From Bradyrhizobium sp. ORS 285 (GTDB taxonomy: Bacteria; Pseudomonadota; Alphaproteobacteria; Rhizobiales; Xanthobacteraceae), in assembly GCF_900176205.1 (NCBI RefSeq), contig NZ_LT859959.1, positions 1,860,001-1,924,000 on the forward strand: a DNA stretch of 64,000 bases, in the 5' to 3' direction. The notes below the pieces were generated by a model that did not search any database, was not told the origin of the DNA, and saw only the letters and a list, made by a program, of their open reading frames with translations. Both the position numbers and the translations under genes were made by a program. Positions 25,887 to 35,366 of this stretch are shown here, in pieces; position 1 is the stretch's first letter; every line of letters starts with the position of its first letter.

Positions 25887-26924
25887 ATGACCACGAACGC
25901 ACAAACCGAGGTCGGCTTTCACGCCCGGCAGCACGGCCGCTGGCACTGGAGCGAGTTCGCCTTCTGGATCGTCGTGCTGGCGGTCGGGCTCGCCTTTCCG
26001 TCGCGCTACTTGATCATGACCGAGATCCTGCGGCTGGCGCTGTTCGCGCTGTCGCTCGACCTGATCCTCGGCTACGCCGGCATCGTCTCGCTCGGCCACG
26101 CCGCCTTCTTCGGTGTCGGCGCCTATTGCGCCGGGCTGCTGTCGGTGCACGGGATCATCAACGAGCCGGTGCTGGCATTGATCGTCGCGGGCCTTGCCGC
26201 CACCGTGCTCGGCTTCGCCACCAGCTTCCTCGTCATCCGCGGCGTCCACCTGACGCGGCTGATGGTGACGCTCGGCATTGCGCTCCTGATGGAAGCGCTC
26301 GCCGAGCGCTTCTCGAACATCACCGGCGGCACCGACGGTCTGCAAGGCATCGACATCCAGCCGATCTTCGGCGTGTTCGCCTTCGACATGTTCGGCAAGA
26401 CCGGCTTCTTCTACGCACTCGCCGTGCTGTTCGTGCTGTTCCTGCTGGCGCGAATGATTGTGAATTCGCCGTTCGGCCTGTCGCTGCGCGCCATCAAGAA
26501 CAACCCGCTGCGGGCGGCCGCCGTCGGCATTCCCGTCAACAAGCGCCTGATTGCGATCTACACCGTCGCGGCGTTCTACGCGGGTGTTGCCGGCGCGCTG
26601 TTCACGCAGACCACGGCGCTCGCCTCGCTCGACGTGTTCTCGTTCGAGCGCTCGGCCGATCTCGTGCTGATGCTGGTCATCGGCGGCTCCGGCTATCTCT
26701 ATGGCGGCCTGATCGGCGCCGCCGTGTTCCGGATGCTGCAGGAGCTGTTCCAGTGGATCACGCCGCAATACTGGATGTTCTGGATCGGCCTTGTGCTGGT
26801 CGTGATCGTGCTGGTCGGCCGCCATCGCATCCACGCTTACGCGCTGTGGCTGCCCAATCTGATTCTCCGGCAGATCGCCGGCCGCAAGGCCGCGGTGGCC
26901 CTCACCGATAACGAGGCGCCATGA
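25887..26924 (+). CDS. LivM-family ABC transporter permease (second operon)
   Basis: 345 residues, nine or so membrane helices after a hydrophilic N-terminus. LDLILGYAGIVSLGHAAFFGVGAY and the coupling segment LRAIKNNPLRAAAVGIPV identify the family; MLVIGGSGYLYGGLIGA follows. GAGG lies upstream of the ATG. Its stop overlaps the LivG start by four bases. Confidence 0.94.
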   Translation: MTTNAQTEVGFHARQHGRWHWSEFAFWIVVLAVGLAFPSRYLIMTEILRLALFALSLDLILGYAGIVSLGHAAFFGVGAYCAGLLSVHGIINEPVLALIVAGLAATVLGFATSFLVIRGVHLTRLMVTLGIALLMEALAERFSNITGGTDGLQGIDIQPIFGVFAFDMFGKTGFFYALAVLFVLFLLARMIVNSPFGLSLRAIKNNPLRAAAVGIPVNKRLIAIYTVAAFYAGVAGALFTQTTALASLDVFSFERSADLVLMLVIGGSGYLYGGLIGAAVFRMLQELFQWITPQYWMFWIGLVLVVIVLVGRHRIHAYALWLPNLILRQIAGRKAAVALTDNEAP

Positions 26925-27667
26925 CCTACGCCTTGGAAACCCGCGACCTCGACAAGCATTTCGGCGGCCTCCACGTCACCCGCAATCTCTCTCTTCAGAT
27001 CGTGCCAGGTGCGCGGCACGCGCTGATCGGCCCGAACGGCGCCGGCAAGACCACGGTCATCAATCAGCTCACCGGCGTGCTGGAGCCGAGCTCCGGCCGC
27101 ATCCTGCTCGAAGGCCAGGACATCACCGATCTGCCCGTGCACAAGCGCGTGCTGCGCGGCCTGTCGCGCACCTTCCAGATCAACCAGCTCTATCCGGATC
27201 TGACGCCGCTCGAGACGATTGGTCTGGCTGTGTCGGAGCGGCTCGGCGGCGGTGGCAATTGGTGGCGGCGCATGGGCACGCGCGACGACATCAACGCCGA
27301 GATCGCCGACACCCTGGAGCGCTTCCGGTTGCTCGACGTCATGAACGACCGCACCTCGACGCTCCCTTACGGCAAGCAGCGCCTCCTGGAGATCGCGGTC
27401 GCGATCGCCGCCAAGCCGCGCGTGCTGCTGCTCGACGAGCCCGCCGCGGGCGTGCCCGAGGGCGAGCGCAAGGACATCCTTGCCGCCGTCGCCGCGCTGC
27501 CGCGCGACGTCACGGTGCTCCTGATCGAGCACGACATGGATCTCGTCTTCTCCTTCGCCGACCGCATCTCGGTCCTGGTCTCCGGTGCGCTTCTGGTCGA
27601 GGGCACACCTGACGAGGTCGCGCGCGATCCGCAGGTCAAGGCCGTCTATCTCGGCGAGGCTGCGTGA
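26921..27667 (+). CDS. LivG-family ABC transporter ATPase (second operon)
   Basis: 248 residues. Walker A GPNGAGKTT, LivG-type SRTFQINQLYPDLTPLET, a signature region altered to LPYGKQRLLEIAVAIA (the normal LSGG is replaced, as is frequent in LivG proteins of this group), Walker B VLLLDEPAAGVPE and switch EHDMD. It overlaps both neighbours, which shows tight coupling. Confidence 0.93.
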   Translation: MTYALETRDLDKHFGGLHVTRNLSLQIVPGARHALIGPNGAGKTTVINQLTGVLEPSSGRILLEGQDITDLPVHKRVLRGLSRTFQINQLYPDLTPLETIGLAVSERLGGGGNWWRRMGTRDDINAEIADTLERFRLLDVMNDRTSTLPYGKQRLLEIAVAIAAKPRVLLLDEPAAGVPEGERKDILAAVAALPRDVTVLLIEHDMDLVFSFADRISVLVSGALLVEGTPDEVARDPQVKAVYLGEAA

Positions 27668-28383
27668 TGACCGATCTGCTCTCAATCGAGAATCTACGCG
27701 CCGGCTATGGCCAGGCGATCGTGCTGCCGAACATGTCGCTGTCGCTGCCGGAGGGGCAGGTGCTGGCGCTGCTCGGCCGCAACGGCACCGGCAAGACCAC
27801 CTTGATCAACTCCATCGTCGGCGTCACCCGTCGCTTTTCCGGCAAGCTCGCGCTCGGCGGCACCGACATCACCTCGTTGCGTGCCGACCAGCGCGCCCGC
27901 GCCGGCATCGGCTGGGTGCCGCAGGAGCGCAACATCTTCCGCTCGCTGACGGTGGAGGAGAACATGACTGCGGTGGCGCAGCCGGGGCCATGGACGGTGG
28001 AGCGTGTCTACCAGATGTTTCCGCGGCTCAAGGAGCGGCGCAACAATTTCGGCAACCAGCTCTCCGGCGGCGAGCAGCAGATGCTGGCGATCGGCCGCGC
28101 CCTGACGCTGAACCCGAAGGTGCTGTTGTTGGATGAGCCGACCGAGGGCCTGGCACCGATCATCGTCGAGGAACTGCTTGCTGCGATCGGTACCATCAGC
28201 CGCGCCGGAGGGCTGTGCTCTATCATCGTCGAGCAGCATGCCCAGAAGCTGCTCGCGCTGGCCGACCGTGTCGTGATTCTGGAGCGCGGCACCATCGTGC
28301 ACGACGCGCCATCAAGCGCGCTGAAGGCCGATCCCGCGCCGCTTGAGCGGCATCTCGGGGTGGCCAGCGCTGCGGCGCACTGA
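27667..28383 (+). CDS. LivF-family ABC transporter ATPase (second operon)
   Basis: 238 residues from the ATG at 27667, overlapping the LivG stop (TGATG); GTG 27664 is possible. Walker A GRNGTGKTT, VPQERNIF Q-loop, signature LSGGEQQMLAIGRAL, Walker B VLLLDEPTEGLAP and VEQHA are all intact. Last gene of the operon. It is followed by a 354-bp gap before the methyltransferase gene. Confidence 0.94.
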   Translation: MTDLLSIENLRAGYGQAIVLPNMSLSLPEGQVLALLGRNGTGKTTLINSIVGVTRRFSGKLALGGTDITSLRADQRARAGIGWVPQERNIFRSLTVEENMTAVAQPGPWTVERVYQMFPRLKERRNNFGNQLSGGEQQMLAIGRALTLNPKVLLLDEPTEGLAPIIVEELLAAIGTISRAGGLCSIIVEQHAQKLLALADRVVILERGTIVHDAPSSALKADPAPLERHLGVASAAAH

Positions 28384-28737
28384 CACGAAGGGCCGCCGGG
28401 CTGGGCCCGGCCTCTGAAGCGCGCTGTCTCGAACCGAACGAGGCGTTATTCTGTATACCGGAACATCGACCGCAGGGATCGTTCGTCACGGCCGCTGTGT
28501 GACTGGAATCGTGAAATCGGCCTAGACGCCAAAGCCAGACGGGCGCACGGGGCGGACTTTCCACCCCCGCACACAATCCTGACCGAACGGAATTGTATAC
28601 TGATCGGAGACGCGCTAGGGCTTGCCCCGGCTTTTGAGAACGCGCGGGCGCCGCCACGGGGCCGCTCGTCGAGGCAGGATCATTTAACCGATCCAACGAC
28701 CAGATCGAAGACGTCGACCATTCCAAGGAGTGAACAG
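28384..28737 (+). promoter_or_regulatory. Upstream region of the MetE-like gene with two TGTATAC boxes
   Basis: 354 bp without a gene. CTGTATACCGGAAC near 28450 and TTGTATACTGATCGG near 28592 share TGTATAC, whose GTATAC core is self-complementary and resembles GntR/FCD-type operators. The spacing is about 143 bp. An AAGGAG ribosome site stands before the ATG at 28738. Confidence 0.4.
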
Positions 28738-29856
28738 ATGCAACGCACCAAGCCTCCCTTCCGCGCCGACGAAGTCGGCAGCCTCTTGCGCCCGCAGAAG
28801 ATCAAGGAAGCCCGCGCCAAGCTCGAGAAGGGCGAGATCTCCGCGGCCGACCTCGCCAAGATCGAGGACATGGAGATCGAGAAGGTCGTGCACCGCCAGG
28901 CCTCGACCGGCCTGAAGCTCGCGACCGACGGCGAGTTTCGCCGCTCCTGGTGGCATTTCGACTTTCTCGCCAAGCTGACCGGCTGCGAGCTGTTTCACCC
29001 CGACGCCGGCATCCAGTTCACGGGCGTGCAGACCCGTCACGACGCGGTGCGCGTGATCGGCAAGCTCGACTTCCCCGACGATCATCCGATGCTCGACCAC
29101 TTCCGCTTCCTGAAGAAGCATGCCGATACGGCGCATGTGACGGCGAAGATGACGATCCCGTCGCCGGCCGTGCTGCACTTCCGCGGCGGCCGCAAGTCGA
29201 TCTCCAAGGAGGTCTATCCCGATCTCGACGCCTTCTACGAGGATCTCGGCAAGACCTACCGCAAGGCCGTGAAGGCGTTCTATGACGCCGGCTGCCGCTA
29301 TCTGCAGTTCGACGACACCGTCTGGGCCTATCTCTGCTCGCAGGACGAGTTGCAGAAGGCGCGGGAGCGTGGTGACAATCCGGATGGCCTGCAGCAGATC
29401 TATTCGCGCATCATCAACTATGCGATCGCCGAGCGTCCCGCCGACATGACGATCTCGACCCACGTCTGCCGCGGCAATTTCCGTTCGACCTGGATCTCCT
29501 CGGGCGGCTACGAGCCGGTGGCCGAGACCATGCTCGCCAACACCAACTATGACGGCTACTTCCTGGAGTACGACAGCGAACGTGCCGGCGGCTTCGAGCC
29601 GCTGCGCTTCCTGCCGAAGGGCAACAAGGTCGTCGTCGTCGGTCTCGTCACCTCGAAGGTCGGCGAGCTCGAGAAGAAGGACGACATCAAGCGCCGCATG
29701 GAAGAGGCCTCGAAGTTCGCTCCCCTCGACCAGCTCGCGCTGTCCCCGCAATGCGGCTTCGCCTCGACCGAGGAAGGCAACATCCTGAGCGAGGAAGAGC
29801 AGTGGGCCAAGCTGCGCCTCTGCGTCGAGCTCGCCGAGGAAATCTGGGGCAAGTAG
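28738..29856 (+). CDS. Core MetE-like (vitamin B12-independent methionine synthase family) methyltransferase
   Basis: 372 residues: only the C-terminal catalytic barrel of MetE, without the N-terminal domain, as in the YxjG/YxjH group. The zinc ligands appear as His242 and Cys244 (STHVCRGN) with Glu277 (FLEYD) and Cys339 (LSPQCGF). DGEFRR near residue 64 binds the homocysteine end in MetE relatives. It probably transfers a methyl group to homocysteine or a related thiol from an unidentified donor. It has a good AAGGAG site and its own upstream region. Confidence 0.88.
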   Translation: MQRTKPPFRADEVGSLLRPQKIKEARAKLEKGEISAADLAKIEDMEIEKVVHRQASTGLKLATDGEFRRSWWHFDFLAKLTGCELFHPDAGIQFTGVQTRHDAVRVIGKLDFPDDHPMLDHFRFLKKHADTAHVTAKMTIPSPAVLHFRGGRKSISKEVYPDLDAFYEDLGKTYRKAVKAFYDAGCRYLQFDDTVWAYLCSQDELQKARERGDNPDGLQQIYSRIINYAIAERPADMTISTHVCRGNFRSTWISSGGYEPVAETMLANTNYDGYFLEYDSERAGGFEPLRFLPKGNKVVVVGLVTSKVGELEKKDDIKRRMEEASKFAPLDQLALSPQCGFASTEEGNILSEEEQWAKLRLCVELAEEIWGK

Positions 29857-29907
29857 TCAGCCGCCCGAGATGGCGCGCCTGGCGATCAGGCGCGCTGATC
29901 GTGCCGA

Positions 29908-31038
29908 TCAATGATGTGGAAGCGGGGCCGGAGCAATCCGCCCCGCTTCGTTTTTGCGCAGCAGGGCGCGGCGGATCAGCCGCTGGGCGGGCGCCTCGAG
30001 CCAGTCATAGGTGAGATAGGCCGCGCTCAGCGTCAGCCCGATGAAGCCGATCCAGAACAGCTGGCTGCCATACGGGATCGGTCGACCCCACGCCGCGAAG
30101 GCCAGCGCGATCACCAGCTGGATCGGGAAGTGCAGCAGATAGCACGAATAGGTCATGTTGCCTGCGACCTGCAGCAGGTCTTCAATACGCCTTGGCAGCG
30201 TGATCGGCGTTGTGCAGACGAACAACAGCATCGGCGTATAAATCAGCAGCAGCGCCGCGGCCCGCTCCGCGAGCCCGACGCCTGACAGCCAGAGTACCAA
30301 GGGAATGCCGACGACGGCGCCCGCGGCGAGCGTCTCGAGCTTTGGCCGATACCAGGCATCGGTAACGCTCTGCCGTGCCATCGCGGCGAGCCCGCCCGCA
30401 TAGAAGAACACGAAACATTTGCCGACCAGCGTGCCGCTTGCGATCCCCGCCAGGATCATCGCCAGGTTCAACAGCGGCGAGGCGGTGACGAAGCGCAAGC
30501 CTGCGAAGAACGCGGCGTAGACCAGCACCTCGATCGAGACCGACCAGATCGGTCCGTTGAAGCTGACGCCGGTTGGCGGCAGCCAGTCGCTCGCCATGAA
30601 CAGCTGCGCGACGAAATGGGCGAGATCGTTGCTCTGGTACACGAACGCGTAACCGTGCTGAGCGACGTAGGCGGCTTGCAGCCCCGCGACCAGCAGCAGC
30701 GTCGCGAGATGCAGCGGGTAGAGCCGCGAGAGCCGGTTGACGAAGAACGTCCAGCCGTCGACCGTGCCGTCCGGGATGAGCGCGCTGTACTTCCAGAAGA
30801 AGATGAAGCCCGAGATGCACCAGAAGATCACGACGCCGTACTCGCCGAGCTCATAGAACGGGAACAGCACGCGATAGAACGGCAACTCGCTGCGGATGAG
30901 ACCGGCCGGCGCGTCGGCGACGTAGGCGAAATGCGGGTAGTGCCACAGCAGGACCGAGATCGTGGCGAGGAAGCGCAGCAGCTCCAATCCGAGCAGCTTG
31001 TGAGTCCCAGGCGAGGTCGAGTTTGGGGGCTGGGCCAT
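29908..31038 (-). CDS. Acyltransferase 3 family (OafA/NodX-like) membrane protein
   Basis: 376 residues from the ATG at 31038; a TTG at 31062 would add eight residues. About ten membrane segments. The family's N-terminal motif is visible: LLGLELLRFLATISVLLWHY, with the catalytic-type histidine of the R-x10-H pattern, and FWCISGFIFFWKY after the next helix. These enzymes O-acetylate or acylate surface glycans and Nod factors in the inner membrane. Converges on the MetE-like gene. Confidence 0.9.
   Translation of the reverse strand: MAQPPNSTSPGTHKLLGLELLRFLATISVLLWHYPHFAYVADAPAGLIRSELPFYRVLFPFYELGEYGVVIFWCISGFIFFWKYSALIPDGTVDGWTFFVNRLSRLYPLHLATLLLVAGLQAAYVAQHGYAFVYQSNDLAHFVAQLFMASDWLPPTGVSFNGPIWSVSIEVLVYAAFFAGLRFVTASPLLNLAMILAGIASGTLVGKCFVFFYAGGLAAMARQSVTDAWYRPKLETLAAGAVVGIPLVLWLSGVGLAERAAALLLIYTPMLLFVCTTPITLPRRIEDLLQVAGNMTYSCYLLHFPIQLVIALAFAAWGRPIPYGSQLFWIGFIGLTLSAAYLTYDWLEAPAQRLIRRALLRKNEAGRIAPAPLPHH
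29919..29955 (+). terminator. Terminator of the MetE-like gene, inside the convergent acyltransferase gene
   Basis: GAAGCGGGG (29919-29927) pairs perfectly with CCCCGCTTC (29941-29949) and is followed by GTTTTTG. It lies within the last codons of the opposite-strand acyltransferase gene. A second perfect 9-bp hairpin, GCGCGCCTG-GCGAT-CAGGCGCGC, precedes it at 29873-29895 without a T-run. Confidence 0.78.
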
Positions 31039-31143
31039 GCAGGGACCTGTTAACCGTCGCAATGGGATGTGCTGACTGATCCTACCCGGACCCGAGTGAA
31101 GGATTGTTTTCGCCTGCGGAAGTTAAGCTTCGGCCGGTCGTCT

Positions 31144-31836
31144 TCAGCGGCAGGCGAGCTCGATGGCCTGCTGGATCGCCTGGTCCCAGGAGCGATAGCC
31201 GGCGGCATTGAGATGGATGCCTTCGAGCGTGAACGGGGACTCGATCGGCGGCAGGGGCACGAAGGTCGCGCCGTTGCGCTTCGCGAGATCCGGCAGCGCG
31301 GCGCGATAGCCGGTGATGCTTGCAGTGGCGATCTTCTCCATGGCCGCCGTGAACGGACCGCGCACTTCGACCGGAGGAAACTCGATGATGGAGAGGCGCG
31401 TGCTGAGTTTCGCCAATTCGCGCAGCAGCGCCTCGTAGCGCCCGGCAAAGACGTCGCTGGAGTCGGGCTTGGCCGTCAGCGCGTCGTTGACGCCGAGTGA
31501 GACGATGATGGCGAACGGCTGCTTCGGTCCCAGCGCCGGCTTCAGCCAGCCGGCGAGGTCGCTGCGGGTGCCGGCGCCGGCAAGCCCGGCGTTGACGATA
31601 GGATGCCCGCAGGCGCTGGCGGGCAATGTCGCGGCCTCGACGATGCTGTCGCCGAGCACGATGATCGGGTCACCCGGGCGCGACAGCAGGTTGTAGTGGA
31701 CGACAAGCTGGCGGACGGTGCGGTGATCACCGCCGGACGGCGCCGCGGAGCGGCGCGCGAGCACGAACGTCGCGGCTGCTGCGGCAATCACCGCAAACAG
31801 CACGAACCCCAGCCGCGCCTGCGTCTTCGCTGCCAT
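31144..31836 (-). CDS. SGNH/GDSL-type hydrolase, membrane-anchored or secreted
   Basis: 230 residues with an N-terminal hydrophobic segment (residues 9-26). The four SGNH blocks can be seen: LGDSIVEA (catalytic Ser), NAGLAGAGTRSD (Gly), SLGVNDAL (Asn) and a final block EGIHLNAAGY with the catalytic His; the usual Asp two residues before the His is replaced by Glu-Gly. It probably deacylates an extracytoplasmic ester, and its neighbour is a glycan acyltransferase. Confidence 0.85.
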   Translation of the reverse strand: MAAKTQARLGFVLFAVIAAAAATFVLARRSAAPSGGDHRTVRQLVVHYNLLSRPGDPIIVLGDSIVEAATLPASACGHPIVNAGLAGAGTRSDLAGWLKPALGPKQPFAIIVSLGVNDALTAKPDSSDVFAGRYEALLRELAKLSTRLSIIEFPPVEVRGPFTAAMEKIATASITGYRAALPDLAKRNGATFVPLPPIESPFTLEGIHLNAAGYRSWDQAIQQAIELACR

Positions 31837-31892
31837 GTTGACGATTGATGCTCCTCGATCGCCGACGCTACCGCGAATTCGCGAACGGATCT

Positions 31893-32282
31893 CTAATTTG
31901 CGCGCGTCCAGGTCGAGGACCGGCAGATCGCGCCGCCAAAGGCGCAGCCCGCGGTCGTCAGCGTGCCGCCGGAGAGCGTCATCTTGGCATCATAGGTCTT
32001 GCCGTCGTCGGGATTGCTGTAGCTGCCGGCCCAGGCGTTGGGCCCGGTCGGCTTCATGCCGGAGAACAGCCGCTGGCCGACCTTGGCGGGCGTATCGGTG
32101 CCCTCCTTGATCCAGACCAGCGTGCCGCAGATGGCGCCGCCGCAGGGCGCGAACTTGACCTTGGACGCACCGGTCTCGCGCAGCCAGACGCCGGTGACGT
32201 CGTCAGCCAGCGCCGGGCTCGCGGCAAGCGCGAGCGAAAAACCAAGTCCAAGGATGAGTCCGAGGATGAAACGACCGATCAT
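31893..32282 (-). CDS. DUF2147 domain secreted protein
   Basis: 129 residues from ATG 32282, which has GGGAGG upstream. Signal peptide ends SPALA before DD. The mature part DVTGVWLRETGASKVKFAPCGGAICGTLVWI and the later GCAFGGAICRSSTW match the DUF2147 beta-barrel pattern, with paired cysteines that probably form disulfides in the periplasm. Function of the family is unknown. Confidence 0.86.
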   Translation of the reverse strand: MIGRFILGLILGLGFSLALAASPALADDVTGVWLRETGASKVKFAPCGGAICGTLVWIKEGTDTPAKVGQRLFSGMKPTGPNAWAGSYSNPDDGKTYDAKMTLSGGTLTTAGCAFGGAICRSSTWTRAN

Positions 32283-32466
32283 GCGAGCCTCCCTGCATCG
32301 TTCGAGACGTGTCTTGTTGCGTCGGATCGTGTCGGCAACGAGATGCCGACGGCGATCCGCGTCGTCTCTGTTGAGCAAAGAGGATAGCAGGATTCGGGCG
32401 TGCTGCATCTGCTCCGAACAGGGGCTTTGGGGAGCCGTCTGTCGCAGCCACCGAGTTCCCGCAGCT

Positions 32467-34134
32467 CTATTTCGTCGCCAGATAGACCTCGCCGAGCAGC
32501 GAGGAGTTCGACCACGGCACCTGTCGGTTTTTGGTGCCGGCGACGACCTCGGCGCGCACCCGCGTCAGCATCTGCTGCACCTCGAGCCCGGGCGTGCCGA
32601 TGTGGCGCGACAGTGCCGCGGAAAACGGGCTGTTCTCGCCATCGCCGTCGAGCGCGACCTTGCCCGGAGCCGTCGCAAACGCGATCAGCGTGCCGGCGCC
32701 CGAGGTCGCACCGGTGCCGAGCGAGGATGGGGCGGCCAAGCCACTGCCGCTCAGGCTCCGGCTTGCCGCAGTGCCGGCGCCTTCCGGCGGCGCGAACGGA
32801 TTGTTGCGGCAGGCATCGAGGATCAGGATGTTGGTGCGGACCTGATCGTCAAGCCCGGCGAGGATCTGGTCCATGTCGACCATGGCTGACGTGACGTTGC
32901 TTCCCGACCCGAACGCGATGTCTGTGGGCACAAGATAGTTGCGGCCGTCGATCTGCACGCCATGCCCGGCATAGAACACGACGGCGACCTGCGCCCGCGC
33001 GGCTTCGCGCAGGAAGTCGCGGGTCTTGGCCTGCATGGCCGCCCGGTCCAAATCGGTACCCTCCACCACGGTGAAACCGATATCGCGCAGGCTCTTGGCG
33101 ATCGCGCGAGCATCCCGCGGCGGGTTGGGTAGGGCCTGCACATGCGCATAGGCGCCGTTGCCGATGACCAGCGCCATGCGTTGTCCGATCGGCGCTGCGG
33201 CGGTCGATGACGGTGAGATCTGCGTGTCCGTCCGTTGCGGCGGCGGGGCCGGCTCCGACAGCAGCGACAGCCGCACCTTGGCGGTGGCCTGGTTAGCCTT
33301 GCTGCCGGAATCCGACGCGGTCGGCTTGAGCGCGGCCGCGTAGTCGCTCTTCGCGGCATCGAGCTCGCCCTTGGCCTCATAGGCGAGCGCGCGATGCACC
33401 AGCGCGGCAATGACGACGCTGCCGGGCGGCGTCATCACATTGGCGGGCGGATTCTGCGCCAGCCGGACCGCCTCGGAGCCATCGGCGATGGCGCGCTCGA
33501 TGTTGCCTTTGGCGCGCCAGATCACCGAGCGGTTGGTCATCGCCGAGGCGAGCGATGGATTGAGCCGGATCGCTTCGTTGATGTCGCTCAGTGCGCCGTC
33601 CAGATCGCCCTGGGCGGCCTTGGTGATGCCGCGGTTCTGCCAGCTATAGGCTTCGCGCGGGCTGAGCTTGATGGCCTGGTCGTAATCGCCGAGCGCATGG
33701 GCGTAGTCGCCCTTGGAGCGATAGGCGTTGCCGCGGTTGTGATAGATGGTTGCGCTCGGCGGCCCAAGCTTGAGGGCGTCGTTGAAGTCGGCGATGGCGA
33801 TGTCGTCCTCGCCCTTGTCGTAATAGGCGGAGCCGCGGAGATTGTAGACCGCCTGCGACGGCTGCAGCCGGATCGCCTCGGTGGCGTCCGCGATCACATG
33901 AGCGTAGTCGCCTTTCTTGTTCCACCCGACCGCGCGCCAGAAATAGATCGTGGCGAGCTGGCCGCCGGAGAACACCTTCAACGCGATGATCTTGGTGCAG
34001 GCCGCGATCATCTGATCCGCTGGCGTCGTCTCGGTGGTGCAGAGCGGGCCGAGCTGCGAACGGGATTGGGCGGACGCTGCGGGCGCGATCAGGGCGGCCA
34101 ACAACGGGAGGAGCAGCAGGAGCGAGCGGCGCAT
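32467..34134 (-). CDS. Secreted TPR-caspase (peptidase C14-like) protein
   Basis: 555 residues from ATG 34134, giving a signal peptide that ends PAASAQ. Residues ~50-280 contain about five TPR units (for example GDYAHALGDYDQAIKLSP). Residues ~315-550 are a caspase-like domain: MALVIGNGAYAHV, then FYAGHGVQ with catalytic His391 and LDACRNNPF with catalytic Cys442. Bacterial C14 peptidases of this form are usually exported. It lies next to a second exported TPR protein with a different protease fold. The ribosome site at 34134 is weak, and a TTG at 34188 is the alternative start. Confidence 0.9.
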   Translation of the reverse strand: MRRSLLLLLPLLAALIAPAASAQSRSQLGPLCTTETTPADQMIAACTKIIALKVFSGGQLATIYFWRAVGWNKKGDYAHVIADATEAIRLQPSQAVYNLRGSAYYDKGEDDIAIADFNDALKLGPPSATIYHNRGNAYRSKGDYAHALGDYDQAIKLSPREAYSWQNRGITKAAQGDLDGALSDINEAIRLNPSLASAMTNRSVIWRAKGNIERAIADGSEAVRLAQNPPANVMTPPGSVVIAALVHRALAYEAKGELDAAKSDYAAALKPTASDSGSKANQATAKVRLSLLSEPAPPPQRTDTQISPSSTAAAPIGQRMALVIGNGAYAHVQALPNPPRDARAIAKSLRDIGFTVVEGTDLDRAAMQAKTRDFLREAARAQVAVVFYAGHGVQIDGRNYLVPTDIAFGSGSNVTSAMVDMDQILAGLDDQVRTNILILDACRNNPFAPPEGAGTAASRSLSGSGLAAPSSLGTGATSGAGTLIAFATAPGKVALDGDGENSPFSAALSRHIGTPGLEVQQMLTRVRAEVVAGTKNRQVPWSNSSLLGEVYLATK

Positions 34135-34265
34135 AGGCACGGACCGTGAGGCGAAGAGCGAGGACGACTGATCGTCTGTTGTCGCCAATGATCCCTTGGT
34201 TCAAGGCGCCTCCGCCCCATGCGCCGTCTCACGAGCTCGATCCCGCTGATGTATTGAGCTGCGCC

Positions 34266-35366
34266 CTACGGCCTCTGCGCGCGGCGCGGCCGCACCTCGA
34301 CGAAGTCGGCGGCGATCTGGACGTCGAAGCGGGAGAGGAAGCTCATGCCGAGCAATCCGTCGATCCCGGTGCCGTAGTCCTTCTGCTCGCCACTCTGAAC
34401 CGCCACCGGAATTCCAGTCGCTTGGAGCGAGTTCAGCTTGATCTTGTCCGCCCGGGACAGCCGCGCCTTTGTCTCTCCGTTCGCCGTGACGAGCGTGATG
34501 TCGCTGCCTCCGCTCTGAGGCAGCTTGGCGCGCTCAGCGAAGCCGGTGCGGACCGAGACGTAGCTCGCGCCGGTGTCGAGGATGAACGATCCCTTGATGC
34601 CGTTGATCTCCGCCTTGATCACGATGACGTTCTTCTGTCCGCGTAGCGGAAAGCGCTCCTGATGCGCGTCGGTCGATGCAGCGCAATTGCCCTGGCGTTC
34701 GTAGTCGGCGATCATACGCTGGGTCTGGCTGGTGTCGCGGGCGCGCGGATCGAACGACACCCACTGGCTGATCGGCGAGATCGCCTCGCAATAGCGCTTC
34801 AGCGCCGCATAGGACTCGGACATCTGGGTAAAGACCCGGCTCGCGACCTTGGCCTTGTCCTGCGACAGCTCGATCGTGTCGGAGTAGTCGGCCAGCGCGC
34901 GCTGGTGGTCGCCGGCGCCGGCCAGCGCCGTGGCGCGCAGATAATGCGCATCCCGATTCGACGGAGCCCTCCGGACATACTCGTCGGCGACCTCGACCGC
35001 TTTGGGATAGTCGGTCAGCTTCATGTAGGTGTCGGCGGCGCGGTGCAGGGCCATGAGCGGGGCGCCGCAGTCCTTCACAAAGCGGAATTGGCCTTCGGCG
35101 GCCTGACGGCGATAGCCGAGCTTGTCGAGCATCAGCGCGAGGTCGCCGATGCTCTTCTGGTCACAGGGCTCGCGCTTCAGCTCCTGCAGCCGCAGCCACA
35201 CGAACGGATCCCGGGCCGCCTGCAGCGGCAGCGCGCCGAGCCGTTCGTAGACACCTGCGAAGACCTCGTCCGGATTTTCATCGAGGTAGCCGGCAGCCGC
35301 CTGACTCAGCGTCGCGACAAACAGCAGCGCGGCCACGGACAGCGTGGACCCCAGATACCTCGACAT
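34266..35366 (-). CDS. Exported TPR protein with retropepsin-like aspartic protease domain
   Basis: 366 residues from ATG 35366, signal peptide ending LSQAAA. Residues ~70-230 form TPR-like helices (AVEVADEYVRRAPSNRDAHYLRATALA). The C-terminal ~120 residues are a single retropepsin domain: VIKAEINGIKGSFILDTGAS with the catalytic Asp264, and IDGLLGMSFLSRFDV as the second family block. Like viral proteases, it would need to dimerise. It is transcribed toward the caspase-like gene, 131 bp away. Confidence 0.87.
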   Translation of the reverse strand: MSRYLGSTLSVAALLFVATLSQAAAGYLDENPDEVFAGVYERLGALPLQAARDPFVWLRLQELKREPCDQKSIGDLALMLDKLGYRRQAAEGQFRFVKDCGAPLMALHRAADTYMKLTDYPKAVEVADEYVRRAPSNRDAHYLRATALAGAGDHQRALADYSDTIELSQDKAKVASRVFTQMSESYAALKRYCEAISPISQWVSFDPRARDTSQTQRMIADYERQGNCAASTDAHQERFPLRGQKNVIVIKAEINGIKGSFILDTGASYVSVRTGFAERAKLPQSGGSDITLVTANGETKARLSRADKIKLNSLQATGIPVAVQSGEQKDYGTGIDGLLGMSFLSRFDVQIAADFVEVRPRRAQRP

